Positions 16,287 through 26,818 of a stretch of 64,000 bases of DNA are shown one piece after another. The translations under genes and the position numbers were made by a program. The notes below the pieces were generated by a model. The model did no database searches and was not told where the DNA came from. It saw only the letters and a program-made list of their open reading frames with translations. Source of the stretch: Roseiterribacter gracilis (GTDB taxonomy: Bacteria > Pseudomonadota > Alphaproteobacteria > BOG-932 > Roseiterribacteraceae); contig BOPV01000001.1 in assembly GCA_018332375.1 (NCBI GenBank), positions 1,860,001 through 1,924,000 on the forward strand, given 5' to 3'. Numbering within the stretch: the stretch's first letter is position 1; every line of letters starts with the position of its first letter.

Positions 16287-19200
16287 TTACTCAGCCGCTT
16301 CGAGGATCTCATCCGTCTGGGTCAGGTCGACCGAGACGAGCTGGCTGATGCCGCGCTCGGCCATGGTGACGCCGAACAGCCGGTCCATCCGCGCCATGGT
16401 GAGGCGGTGGTGGGTGATGACCAGGAAGCGCGTGCCCGAGTCGCGGGCGATCTCTTCGACCATGCTGCAGAAGCGGTCGACGTTGGCGTCGTCGAGCGGG
16501 GCGTCAACTTCGTCCAGCACGCAGATCGGCGACGGGTTGGTGAGGAACATCGCGAACAGCAGGGCGACCGCGGTCAGGGCCTGCTCGCCACCCGAGAGCA
16601 GCGAGAGATTCTGCAGCTTCTTGCCCGGCGGCTGGGCGTAGATCTCCAGACCGGCTTCGAGCGGGTCCTTCTTCTTCGACTTGGCCGCAGCTTCGGCTTC
16701 CTGGGCGTCGGCCAGGGCCGAGCCCTCTTCCGCCGTCACTTCGTCCTTCTTCTCGGGCCAGGCGAGTTTCAGCTCGGCCGCACCGCCGCCAAACAGGCGG
16801 GTGAAGAGGACTTTGAAGTGTTCGTTGATCTTGTTGAACGACTCTTCCAGTCGCTCGCGCGCTTCTTTGTTCAGCGTTTCGACCGCTTCGCGCAGCCGCG
16901 CGATGGCGGCGATGACATCCTCTTTCTCCGAGGTCATCGCTTCCATCTTGCCTTCGAGCTCCTGCATCTCCTGTTCGGCGAGCAGGTTCACGGGGCCCAT
17001 ATTTTCGCGCTCATTGAGCAGACGCTCGAGCTTGCTGTCGGCTTTGTGGGTTTCCGGCAGCGGATCGTCATCGGCGATCTCGGCCAGGCCCTGCAGGCCT
17101 TCGACGTCGATGCGCAGCTTTTCCGTGACGCGTTCTTTGACGCGTTCGATTTCTTCCAGCGCAGCAGCGGCGCCGGCTTCGGCGCGGGCGCGATCTTCGC
17201 GCGCATCTGACAGCGACGATTCCGCCTGGCGCAGCTGGCGATCGGCCGAGGCAACCTGCGCCTCGGCAATTGCCAACGCGTCGGCGGTGGTGCGGCGCGC
17301 CGCTTCGGCCTGGCTGAGTTCGCTGAGCAGCGCCTGACGGCGTGCATCCAGCGTCGCCGGCTTGTCTTCCAACTCCGCGCGCGTCGCGGCGATTTGCGCC
17401 GCACGTTCGTTGAGTTCCGACAGGCGCTGGGTGGCGCGCGTCACACGCTGCGTCCAGGTCGTGTATTCGCTTTCGATCTGCGCGCGACGGCTGCGACGGG
17501 CACCCGCTTCGCGTTCGAGGCGCTGCATCGTCTGCTGCGCTTCGTTCAATGCACGGCGCGACTCCTGCACCGCGTTGCGCGCTGCTTCGAGGCGCTGCTG
17601 CATCTGCGACGCGTCGGGCAGTTGGGCGACGCGTTCGGCCAGATCTTCGCGTAGGGCAGCAACTTCGGCGAGGTCGGCTTCCAGGCCGGCGACCGCTTCG
17701 GTCAGCGCGGCACGGCGCGACATGGTCTGGGCGTGCGCCTGGACCAAACGCGAATGCTGCGCGCGGGCGCGATCGTAGGCCTGGCTGGCGTCGCTCACGG
17801 CTTGACGGGCGGTGCGTTCGGCCTGGACCGCATCGCTATGCGCCTGTTCGGCCGCAACGCGCGCCGCGCGTGCTGCTTCGCGCGCATCGGCCAGCGCCGG
17901 ACGATCACTTTCGAGTGCGGTGAGGCGATTCTTCTGCTGCAGACGAATGGCGGCTGCGGTCGGAGCGCCGGCGCGATGGGTCAGACCATCCCACCGCCAA
18001 GCTGCACCGTCGCGCGCAACCAGCACCTGACCCGGTGCGAGATTGGCGGCGAGACGCGCGCCGGTTTCGCTGTCGGCGACGACGCCGACATGGGCCAGCG
18101 CACGCGCGAGCGCAGCCGGCGCATTGATGTGCGTCGCAAGCGGCTCGACACCATGCGGGAAGGACGGCGCACCGTTCGCTTCGACATTGCGCCAATATAC
18201 CGGCGCCGCGTCGTCGAGCGATGCTTCCAGCGCGTCGCCCAATGCTGCGGCCAGCGCGGTTTCAAAACCGGGCGCAACCGTCAGCTGTTCGAGCACGCTG
18301 CCATGCGCTTCCGATGCACCGGCGCGCAGCATCTGCGTCAGCGTGTTGATCTCAACGTCCAGCGCGCGCAACGCGGCGTCGGCTTCGTTTTCCAGGCTGC
18401 GCGATTCCTGCAGGCCGGCATCGGTGCGCGTACGCGCCTCTTCCGCCTGGCCCTGCGCGTCGCGCAATTCGCCGACGCGGGCTTCGGTCTGTTCGGCTTC
18501 GTCCTGCGCCGATGCGATTGCCTGCTCGGCTTCGCTGTCGTCACCCAGCGCCGACAATTCGCGCTTTTGGTTTTCGAGACGCGCGGTCACCGACTGCGCA
18601 CGGTTGTCAGCTTCGCGCGACTGACGCTCCAGGGCCTGGCGCTCGGCCGTCGCTGCAGCAATCGCCGAGGTCGCGGCCGATGCGTCTTGCTCGGCAGCGT
18701 CAGCAACGCGGCGCGATTCAACGAACGCGGCTTCGGCTGCTGCCTTCTCGGCCTCTTCGCCGCTCTGTTCGGCGGCGAGACGCGAATCTTCATCGGTCAG
18801 GCGTGCTTCGGCCTGCTGCGCTTCTTCACGCTGCGCGGTTTCGTGCTGACGGTCGCCTTCGACCAACACGGCCTGGCGTTCGGCTTCGTGCACGGCAGCA
18901 GCAAGCTGACGGGCTTCGTTTTCCAGCGTTTCGCGCGCGATCTGCAGACGCTGCACGGCGGCAGCGGCATCCATGTCGGTTTCGCGCAGCGGCGGCACCG
19001 AAGCCGCGAGATCGGTCGCTTCCGCGGTCGCACGCGCAACCGCGGCCATGCGCTCGCGCACCACGTTTTCCGCTTCGTCGAAGAAGCTGCGCGCTTCGGC
19101 CGACTTCGCGGTTGCCGACTTCCAGCGCAGGAACAGCACGACTGCTTCGGCCTGGCGGATCGCGTCCGACAGGTTGCGATAGCGCGATGCCTGGCGCGCC

Positions 19201-19832
19201 TGCTTTTTCAGCTGCGCGATCTGGTCGTCCATCGTGCCGAGCACGCGGTCGAGTTCGTCGAGATTGTTCTCGGCGCCCTTCAACTTCAATTCGGCTTCGT
19301 GGCGACGCGCGCGAATGCCCGCGATGCCGGCAGCATCTTCGAGAACGAAGCGGCGATCCTGCGGCTTGGCGCTGATGATCGCCGCGACTTTGCCTTGGCT
19401 GACCAGCGACGGCGAATTCGCACCGGTCGACGCGTCGGCAAACAGGATCTGCACGTCTTTGGCGCGCACCGACTTGCCGTTGACCTTGAAGTCCGATCCC
19501 GAGCCGCGCTCGATCCGGCGCACGACTTCCAATTCGTCCTGCAGGTTCGCGACGTTGGAAACTGCGCGTTCCTTGTTGTCGATCAACAACGCCACTTCGG
19601 CGATCTCGCGGCGCGGGCGCGTCGCGGTACCGCCGAAGATGACGTCGTCCATTTCACCGCCGCGCATGCGCTTGGCCGAGGTCTCGCCCATCACCCAGCG
19701 CAACGCCTCGACCAGATTCGACTTGCCGCAACCGTTCGGCCCGATGACGCCGGTCATGCCGGGTTCAATCGGAAGATCGGTGCTGTCGACGAAGCTTTTG
19801 AAGCCGGTCAGGCGAAGACGGGTGAACTGCAT
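16287..19832 (-). CDS. smc: Chromosome segregation protein SMC
   Basis: 1181-residue condensin ATPase that loads at parS and aligns chromosome arms. The N-terminal Walker A is in GPNGCGKSNLVEALRWVMGE. Long Ala/Glu/Arg-rich coiled coils flank a hinge (about residues 490-620). The C-terminal head has the ABC signature LSGGEQALTAVALLFAM and Walker B CVLDEVDAPLDDANVDRF. Lies 20 bp after the dsbA-like gene, probably as one transcript. The leader of that unit carries a GANTC cluster, suggesting cell-cycle control. It is intact and of normal length. Confidence 0.98.
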   Translation of the reverse strand: MQFTRLRLTGFKSFVDSTDLPIEPGMTGVIGPNGCGKSNLVEALRWVMGETSAKRMRGGEMDDVIFGGTATRPRREIAEVALLIDNKERAVSNVANLQDELEVVRRIERGSGSDFKVNGKSVRAKDVQILFADASTGANSPSLVSQGKVAAIISAKPQDRRFVLEDAAGIAGIRARRHEAELKLKGAENNLDELDRVLGTMDDQIAQLKKQARQASRYRNLSDAIRQAEAVVLFLRWKSATAKSAEARSFFDEAENVVRERMAAVARATAEATDLAASVPPLRETDMDAAAAVQRLQIARETLENEARQLAAAVHEAERQAVLVEGDRQHETAQREEAQQAEARLTDEDSRLAAEQSGEEAEKAAAEAAFVESRRVADAAEQDASAATSAIAAATAERQALERQSREADNRAQSVTARLENQKRELSALGDDSEAEQAIASAQDEAEQTEARVGELRDAQGQAEEARTRTDAGLQESRSLENEADAALRALDVEINTLTQMLRAGASEAHGSVLEQLTVAPGFETALAAALGDALEASLDDAAPVYWRNVEANGAPSFPHGVEPLATHINAPAALARALAHVGVVADSETGARLAANLAPGQVLVARDGAAWRWDGLTHRAGAPTAAAIRLQQKNRLTALESDRPALADAREAARAARVAAEQAHSDAVQAERTARQAVSDASQAYDRARAQHSRLVQAHAQTMSRRAALTEAVAGLEADLAEVAALREDLAERVAQLPDASQMQQRLEAARNAVQESRRALNEAQQTMQRLEREAGARRSRRAQIESEYTTWTQRVTRATQRLSELNERAAQIAATRAELEDKPATLDARRQALLSELSQAEAARRTTADALAIAEAQVASADRQLRQAESSLSDAREDRARAEAGAAAALEEIERVKERVTEKLRIDVEGLQGLAEIADDDPLPETHKADSKLERLLNERENMGPVNLLAEQEMQELEGKMEAMTSEKEDVIAAIARLREAVETLNKEARERLEESFNKINEHFKVLFTRLFGGGAAELKLAWPEKKDEVTAEEGSALADAQEAEAAAKSKKKDPLEAGLEIYAQPPGKKLQNLSLLSGGEQALTAVALLFAMFLTNPSPICVLDEVDAPLDDANVDRFCSMVEEIARDSGTRFLVITHHRLTMARMDRLFGVTMAERGISQLVSVDLTQTDEILEAAE

Positions 19833-19852
19833 GTGCGGGTACTCTTGTCTGC

Positions 19853-20467
19853 TTATTTCTTGGCGGCGCTACCGAGCGCCTTGTCGATCGCGGCTTTCAC
19901 CTTGTCCCACTCAGCGCCGTCATGTCGGCCGGCGCCGTCGTTGATGATGAAAGTCGGCGTCGACTCGATTTTGAATTTCTGCTCGCCCTGCAGGCGCGAA
20001 TTGAGGATCGAATCCCCGAGCTGCTGGTCGGCCAGGCACGCGTCGAGCGCGGCGTCGGACAGGCCGGCCAGTTTGACCTGCTGTTTCATCGCGGCGAGCG
20101 GGTCTTTCGAGAAGGCCCAAACCTCCTGGGTGCGGAACAGATGTTCCTTCAGCGCCCAGAACTGGGCCGGGGCCACGCAACGCAGCGCAACCGACGCCTT
20201 CACCGCGTACTGATCCAGCGGATAGTCGCGGAAGATCAGACGGACCTTCCCCTTGTCGATGTAATCGGCCTTGAGCTGCGGCAGGCCTTCCCGTTCGAAG
20301 GTGGCGCAGTGGCTGCAAGTCAGCGAGGCATACTCGATCACCGTCACCGGAGCCTTGGCGTCGCCCAATGAGCGCTCGGCCAGCTGTTCCGGTGTGGCGG
20401 CCACAGCAGCGGCCGACAGGCCGAGCGAAAGCGCGGCCAACAAGATATAGCGGGTAAAGACCATCAT
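19853..20467 (-). CDS. DsbA-family thiol:disulfide interchange protein
   Basis: 204-residue periplasmic thioredoxin-fold protein. A signal peptide (residues 1-22) is followed by the redox motif CSHC in EYASLTCSHCATFE and a thioredoxin_4 domain. Probably oxidises or isomerises disulfides in secreted proteins. Encoded just upstream of smc, an arrangement seen in other alphaproteobacteria. A second conserved Cys (CLAD) lies in the helical insert. Confidence 0.92.
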   Translation of the reverse strand: MMVFTRYILLAALSLGLSAAAVAATPEQLAERSLGDAKAPVTVIEYASLTCSHCATFEREGLPQLKADYIDKGKVRLIFRDYPLDQYAVKASVALRCVAPAQFWALKEHLFRTQEVWAFSKDPLAAMKQQVKLAGLSDAALDACLADQQLGDSILNSRLQGEQKFKIESTPTFIINDGAGRHDGAEWDKVKAAIDKALGSAAKK

Positions 20468-20508
20468 ACTCCCCAGGATGTAGGACGATAGGCGGGTGGC
20501 CGCCCAAG

Positions 20509-20586
20509 AGTCGAGTCAACGTTTGGCGGTTTCGCGGCAGCCCAAGGATTCCCGTGAGGATTCCTGGGGGCTTACCCCTCGGAGTC
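20509..20586. promoter_or_regulatory. Cluster of five GANTC (CcrM) sites upstream of dsbA-smc
   Basis: GAGTC at 20509 and 20514, GATTC at 20548 and 20560, and GAGTC at 20582: five sites in 78 bp where about one per 250-300 bp is expected. They occupy the 117-bp gap between dciA and the dsbA-like gene. A stem CCCAAGGATTCC / GGATTCCTGGGG overlaps two of them. Confidence 0.6.
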
Positions 20587-21046
20587 ACTTCTTGGTCGCT
20601 GCCATCCGGCGTCCGAGAGATTCCAGCGCGGCCTTGAGCACCGGGTCTTCGACATGCGCGACGGTCGCGGCGACTTCCTTGGTCTCCTCCAAGGTCAGGG
20701 GCCGCAGATCGTGGCTCTGAACCGGCGGCATCGCGGGCATCGCCTGGACCAGCTTGATCCGGGACACGGCGGCCCAGCCGAAAAATCCATTCACCCGCTC
20801 GATCAGCTGCGGCAGCTGGTGCTGCAGCTCGATCGCCCGAGCGCCGACGGTTTCGACCGTCAGCGTCGCGTCGCCCTGCTGGCCGCGCGGGAACGAGAGT
20901 TTGGCGGGACGCGTCCACCCGGTCAGGTCGGGGCCGACGATCGTGTCCCATTGCGAAAGCAGCTGGCCAAAGCCCAGCCCCTTCCGTCCCAGCGCCTGGC
21001 CGGCGACGGTCGCGACGGTCCGCGACAGACGGCGCGGGCCGCTCAT
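20585..21046 (-). CDS. dciA: DciA-type DUF721 protein, predicted replicative-helicase loader
   Basis: 153 residues. DUF721/DciA domain in the N-terminal two thirds (FGQLLSQWDTIVGPDLTGWT, then TLTVETVGARAIELQHQLP, then RVNGFFG), followed by a short C-terminal tail. DciA proteins load DnaB in bacteria that lack DnaC-type loaders. Divergent from mutY with only 30 bp between start codons, so the promoters overlap. Confidence 0.87.
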   Translation of the reverse strand: MSGPRRLSRTVATVAGQALGRKGLGFGQLLSQWDTIVGPDLTGWTRPAKLSFPRGQQGDATLTVETVGARAIELQHQLPQLIERVNGFFGWAAVSRIKLVQAMPAMPPVQSHDLRPLTLEETKEVAATVAHVEDPVLKAALESLGRRMAATKK

Positions 21047-21076
21047 GGGAGGGGCGTGCTAGGGGTCACGGACCAG

Positions 21077-22231
21077 ATGATGCCTGACGAAGCCCCTTCC
21101 GGCGAGGTGACGAGACCGCGCGCGCAGACCTTGCTCGCCCCCCGTCTGCTCGCTTGGTACGACCGCCACGCCCGCCGCCTGCCCTGGCGCGCGCCGCCCG
21201 GCACTGCGGCGCAGGATCCGTATCTCGTCTGGCTCAGCGAAATCATGCTGCAGCAAACCCGCGTCGAAGCGGTGCAGCCCTATTTCCTGCGCTTCAAAGA
21301 ACGCTGGCCGACCGTCGAAGCGCTCGCTGCAGCCGACATTGATCACGTGCTGACCGAATGGGCCGGGCTTGGCTATTACGCGCGGGCGCGCTCGCTCTAT
21401 GCCTGCGCCAACGAAGTCGCCGAACGACATGGCGGCAAGTTTCCGCGCACGCAGGACGCGCTGCTCGAATTGCCCGGCATCGGTCCCTACACCTCGGCAG
21501 CGATTGCAGCGATTGCGTTCGACGTTCCTGCAACCGTCGTCGACGGCAATGTCGAACGCGTCGTCGCGCGCATCTTCGCGGTCGAAACGCCGTTGCCGCG
21601 ATCGAAGCCCGAGCTGCGCGACAAAGCGGCGACGTTGACCCCGCAAAAGCGCGCCGGTGATTTCGCGCAAGCGATGATGGATCTCGGCGCAACCATCTGC
21701 ACGCCGACCAAACCCAAATGTTCGCTCTGTCCGTGGAACGATGCGTGCGTTGCGAAGGCGCGGGGCATCCAGGACGAGCTGCCGCGGCGCGACGCGAAAA
21801 AAGCCAATCCGACACGGCGCGGCATCGCCTATTGGCTGGTCGATCCTGACGGCGCGGTGCTGCTGCGCAAGCGGGCTGAGAAAGGCCTGCTGGGTTCGAT
21901 GATCGAAGTTCCGTCGAGCGATTGGATCGTCGGCGCAACGCCGGACGTGCCCGACGGTGCGCCCGCTGCCGCCGAATGGCAGCGCCTGCCCGGCATCGTG
22001 CGCCACCAATTCACGCATTTCGATTTGGAGCTGACCGTGCTGGCCGCGACGGTCAAAGCGCGCAACACCGACGGGCTTTGGACCTTGCCCGACAATTTCG
22101 GCGACGTGGCACTACCGACCGTGATGCGCAAAGTCGTGGCGCACGCGATGAAGCACACCGCCTACACGCCCAACGACGCGGCGCAAATGTTCGAAGTGGC
22201 GGAGAAACCGAAACGCCGCAAAAAGATTTAG
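21077..22231 (+). CDS. mutY: A/G-specific adenine DNA glycosylase
   Basis: 384 residues. Removes adenine mispaired with 8-oxoguanine. Catalytic Glu in LSEIMLQQTRV, helix-hairpin-helix LPGIGPYTSAAIAAIAF, catalytic Asp in VVDGNVERVVAR, and an iron-sulfur cluster motif C-x6-C-x2-C-x5-C (CTPTKPKCSLCPWNDAC). The C-terminal Nudix-like domain reads 8-oxoG. Two adjacent ATGs (21077, 21080) are possible. The GTG at 21056 is less likely because the purine-rich GGGAGGGG lies only one base before it, whereas AGGGG sits 11 bases before ATG 21077. Confidence 0.96.
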   Translation: MMPDEAPSGEVTRPRAQTLLAPRLLAWYDRHARRLPWRAPPGTAAQDPYLVWLSEIMLQQTRVEAVQPYFLRFKERWPTVEALAAADIDHVLTEWAGLGYYARARSLYACANEVAERHGGKFPRTQDALLELPGIGPYTSAAIAAIAFDVPATVVDGNVERVVARIFAVETPLPRSKPELRDKAATLTPQKRAGDFAQAMMDLGATICTPTKPKCSLCPWNDACVAKARGIQDELPRRDAKKANPTRRGIAYWLVDPDGAVLLRKRAEKGLLGSMIEVPSSDWIVGATPDVPDGAPAAAEWQRLPGIVRHQFTHFDLELTVLAATVKARNTDGLWTLPDNFGDVALPTVMRKVVAHAMKHTAYTPNDAAQMFEVAEKPKRRKKI

Positions 22232-22237
22232 CGTTTC

Positions 22238-22262
22238 GTCATCCCCGCGTTGCGGGAATGAC
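22238..22262. terminator. Bidirectional hairpin between convergent mutY and folB
   Basis: Inverted repeat GTCATCCCCGC / GCGGGAATGAC between the two convergent stop codons, sharing its core with the REP-like element at 16187. Likely a bidirectional transcription stop, though without a clear T-run. Confidence 0.6.
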
Positions 22263-22660
22263 TATTGGGCGCGGCGGATAATCTCGATGCCGACGCTGCC
22301 AGCGTCGTGGAAAATGTCGAGCTTTTCGACCCGCACCGACACTTCGCGCACGCGGCGATCTTCGAGCACCAACGTCGCAATCCGTTCGGCCAAGGTTTCG
22401 ATCAGATTGACGTGGCGTTCGGCGACCAGCGCGCGCACGCCGACCACGATGTCTTCGTAAGAGACGACGTTTTCCAGCTTGTCGCCGGCCGCACCGGGCC
22501 GGTCGATCACGTCCATGCCGAGATTGATGCGGATGCGCTGGCGCGCTTCGCGTTCGAACGCATGCACGCCGACAAAGGCGTCGAGCACGAGATCGCGCAC
22601 AAACATTTTGTGGGTTGGTCCGCTGAGCGCGGGCGAAAGCGGAACGGCGATCTCGGCCAT
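22262..22660 (-). CDS. folB: Dihydroneopterin aldolase
   Basis: 132 residues. Folate-pathway aldolase/epimerase converting dihydroneopterin to 6-hydroxymethyl-dihydropterin. The conserved DLVLDAFVGVHAFEREARQR start, the VVSYEDIV segment, LIETLAERIA and the C-terminal VEKLD are all present. Follows ccrM by 33 bp on the same strand. Confidence 0.94.
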   Translation of the reverse strand: MAEIAVPLSPALSGPTHKMFVRDLVLDAFVGVHAFEREARQRIRINLGMDVIDRPGAAGDKLENVVSYEDIVVGVRALVAERHVNLIETLAERIATLVLEDRRVREVSVRVEKLDIFHDAGSVGIEIIRRAQ

Positions 22661-22693
22661 GGAGCCCTCACATAGGAGGCCCGAGCCGCTAAA

Positions 22694-24468
<1,775 letters not shown>

Positions 24469-24476
24469 AGGCCGAC

Positions 24477-25718
24477 CTATACCGTTCGGCGCACCAGCAG
24501 AAAAGTCAGCACAGCAGCAATCAACGTCGAGTCGACGGCCGGGACCGGCGTCAGCGCAAAGCCTGCGAAAGCAAACCCGGCACCTGCGAACCAGGCGGCG
24601 AAGGCTGCGATGTGAAATTGCGCGATGGGTGCGTCGCGTCGCGCAAAATACGACACGACATAGACGCCGCCGATCGGCGGGATCGCGATCGAGAGGATCA
24701 GCAAATACGGAACCAGCAGATCGCTGATGCCCAACACGCCCAACGCGGCGCCGATCACGCCGACCACCAGCGTCGCGCGCCAACGTTTCTCGTGCGGCAG
24801 GATGGTCGTGAGCACCAGCGAACTGGCGTAGAGATTGTACGTGTTCATCGTCCAGGCGGCGAGCAACACGATGAGCAGCGCCGGCACACCAAGGCCAAGC
24901 CCGATCATGATCGTGATCATGTCGGACTCGCCGGTCGCAAGCGCGGGGATCGCCGCCAACAGCAGCACCAACGGAAAGCCAACCGCGAAGGTGAGAAACG
25001 CCGCGATTGTGCCGGCGCGTGCGCTGCGTGCGAAGCGGCAAATGTCAGGCTGCAACACCGCGCCGGCCGCCAGGCCGCCGACCACCATCGAAATTCCTGC
25101 TGCCAATGAAAAGTCCGGCTGCGCCAGCGCCGCGCGCGCCGTCTCCATGCCATAGCGGCTGATCGCAGCGACCAAGGTCCAGACCAGCAGCAAGATCTTG
25201 AACGGCGTCAGCAGCAGCGACAGACGATCGATGGCGCGGAATCCGACCACCGACGTCACGATCATCAACACGCAGCCAAGCGCCGACCAACCGAGCATGC
25301 CGATCGGCTGCGCGCCTGCGAGCGCCTGCAACGTCTCGAAGGCCGAGCGGCCGAACATCGTCATGATGACGCCGAACCAGCCGAGCAGCGACAGCGCCAG
25401 CAGCGCATTGACCAGCTTGCCACCGGTCGCGCCGAAGGCTTGGTTGATCAGCATGTAGGTCGACAGCTTCGCACGCGCGCCGACGAAGGCGGCCGGCACC
25501 GCGATCGCGGCGAGTACTGCACCGCCGGCAAAACAGCCCAGCACTGCGCCCGCCAAACCCAGCCCTTTGCCGAGCTGCGCACCCAGCACAAAGGCCGGCA
25601 GCGCGATTGGAATGGCGAGCAGGATCAGCAGCAACCGCAACAGCCCGATCGTTGCTGATTGCGGAACGCGATCGCGCGCGAAATCGTCCGGCGCGATCGT
25701 TTCCACCTGCGCGCTCAC
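24477..25718 (-). CDS. NCS1-family permease (cytosine/hydantoin type)
   Basis: 413 residues with about 12 predicted membrane helices, from GLLRLLLILLAIPIALPAFV to the C-terminal VDSTLIAAVLTFLLVRR. Resembles CodB-type nucleobase:cation symporters; the NCS1 family also includes the hydantoin carrier Mhp1. The GTG start (25718-25716) overlaps the DUF917 stop as GTGA. As the last gene of the TonB-hydantoinase-DUF917 operon it most likely brings the ring substrate, or a breakdown product, through the inner membrane. Substrate not determined. Confidence 0.88.
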   Translation of the reverse strand: MSAQVETIAPDDFARDRVPQSATIGLLRLLLILLAIPIALPAFVLGAQLGKGLGLAGAVLGCFAGGAVLAAIAVPAAFVGARAKLSTYMLINQAFGATGGKLVNALLALSLLGWFGVIMTMFGRSAFETLQALAGAQPIGMLGWSALGCVLMIVTSVVGFRAIDRLSLLLTPFKILLLVWTLVAAISRYGMETARAALAQPDFSLAAGISMVVGGLAAGAVLQPDICRFARSARAGTIAAFLTFAVGFPLVLLLAAIPALATGESDMITIMIGLGLGVPALLIVLLAAWTMNTYNLYASSLVLTTILPHEKRWRATLVVGVIGAALGVLGISDLLVPYLLILSIAIPPIGGVYVVSYFARRDAPIAQFHIAAFAAWFAGAGFAFAGFALTPVPAVDSTLIAAVLTFLLVRRTV

Positions 25719-26818
25719 GCGAAGTTGGCCTGCAGCTTTTCGACCGGCGTGAATGGTTCGGGCAGGCCGAACATCTGCGGACCGAATACGTCGAGCGCAG
25801 CTTGCGAGCGCATCACCGGTGCGGCGCTCGCACCCATCACTTTGACACGCTGGCCATAGCGCAGCCCTTCGGTCGTGATCGGTTCGGCGGTCTCGCGATC
25901 GAGGATCGCAATCAGGTCGGGCACGATGGCGCGCACGACGCCGTCCTGCTTGGCGACCAGATGTTCGTTCTGGAAACTGACTTCCATCGTGCCGGTGAAG
26001 GGCGCGATTGCTTCGATCCGCACTTCGCCACGCGCGAAGCCGCCGGTGGTTTCGCGCTTGAGATCCGCAACTTTCCCATCGAACAGCACGTAGCTCGATT
26101 TGTAATAGTCGGTCGCGCGCAACGCGGTCAGCAACGCTTCGAACGGATCTTCATGCGCCTCGCGCGCCAGACGAATGGCGCGGCCGATTGCAATCGCAGC
26201 GGTCAAGGTGCCGCGCACGCCGCATTCGGCCAGATGTTTTCCCAACATCGCGAAACAGCACATCTGGCAGGTCGCGCCCATCGCAACCACGGTGGCGCGC
26301 GCCAGCTTCTCGCCCATCAGATCGTTCTTCGACCAGATCACGACGCAATTGCCGTGCTCGTCGGTGATGCTGATCGGCGACGCGGGCTGGCCGTGCACGT
26401 GGAAGGTCGTCATCTGCAATTCGGGAAAGGCCCGCCCCATCCCGTCGGCATCGACCACCGGCAGACCGGTCTTGGCCGCCAGCACCAGCGGCAGCAGCGC
26501 ATTGAGACCGCCAATCTCGGCCGGCATCACTGCAAAGGCTTTCTGTCCGAACGCTTCTTCGATCTCGATGAGGGACTGCAGCGCTTCGGCGCCGTTGGGC
26601 AGCTTCTCGATCAACACAGTCGGCGCGCCCATCATCGCTGACGGCACCACCAGCGCGTCGGGCGGGACTTCGTCGACGCCGATGATCTTGATGCTCTCGA
26701 CGTCACGCATCGCCTGTTTGAGCAACATGCTGCCGATATAGGGATCGCCGCCGCCGCCAGTGCCAAGAAAAGCCGCGCCGCGCGCGAGGTCTTCGATCAG
26801 GTCGCGCGTGAACATCAT
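25715..26818 (-). CDS. DUF917-family protein (S-methyl-thiohydantoin desulfurase-like)
   Basis: 367 residues covering a full DUF917 domain pair; Gly-rich start FLGTGGGGDPYIGSMLL, central PAEIGGLNALLPLVLAAKTGLPVVDADGMGRAFPELQM split by a short loop, and C-terminal VKVMGASAAP. The Pfam families for this protein have been renamed after S-methyl thiohydantoin desulfurase. DUF917 genes often neighbour hydantoinase/oxoprolinase genes. The ATG overlaps the hydantoinase stop (ATGA) and the stop overlaps the permease start, so the three proteins are probably made in fixed ratio. The exact reaction is inferred from context. Confidence 0.85.
   Translation of the reverse strand: MMFTRDLIEDLARGAAFLGTGGGGDPYIGSMLLKQAMRDVESIKIIGVDEVPPDALVVPSAMMGAPTVLIEKLPNGAEALQSLIEIEEAFGQKAFAVMPAEIGGLNALLPLVLAAKTGLPVVDADGMGRAFPELQMTTFHVHGQPASPISITDEHGNCVVIWSKNDLMGEKLARATVVAMGATCQMCCFAMLGKHLAECGVRGTLTAAIAIGRAIRLAREAHEDPFEALLTALRATDYYKSSYVLFDGKVADLKRETTGGFARGEVRIEAIAPFTGTMEVSFQNEHLVAKQDGVVRAIVPDLIAILDRETAEPITTEGLRYGQRVKVMGASAAPVMRSQAALDVFGPQMFGLPEPFTPVEKLQANFA

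Noticed and set aside
17733..20213. 826-codon open frame on the plus strand opposite smc and the dsbA-like gene
   Set aside because: Exact antisense of two confidently identified genes; Arg/Gly-rich composition is an artefact of high third-position GC.
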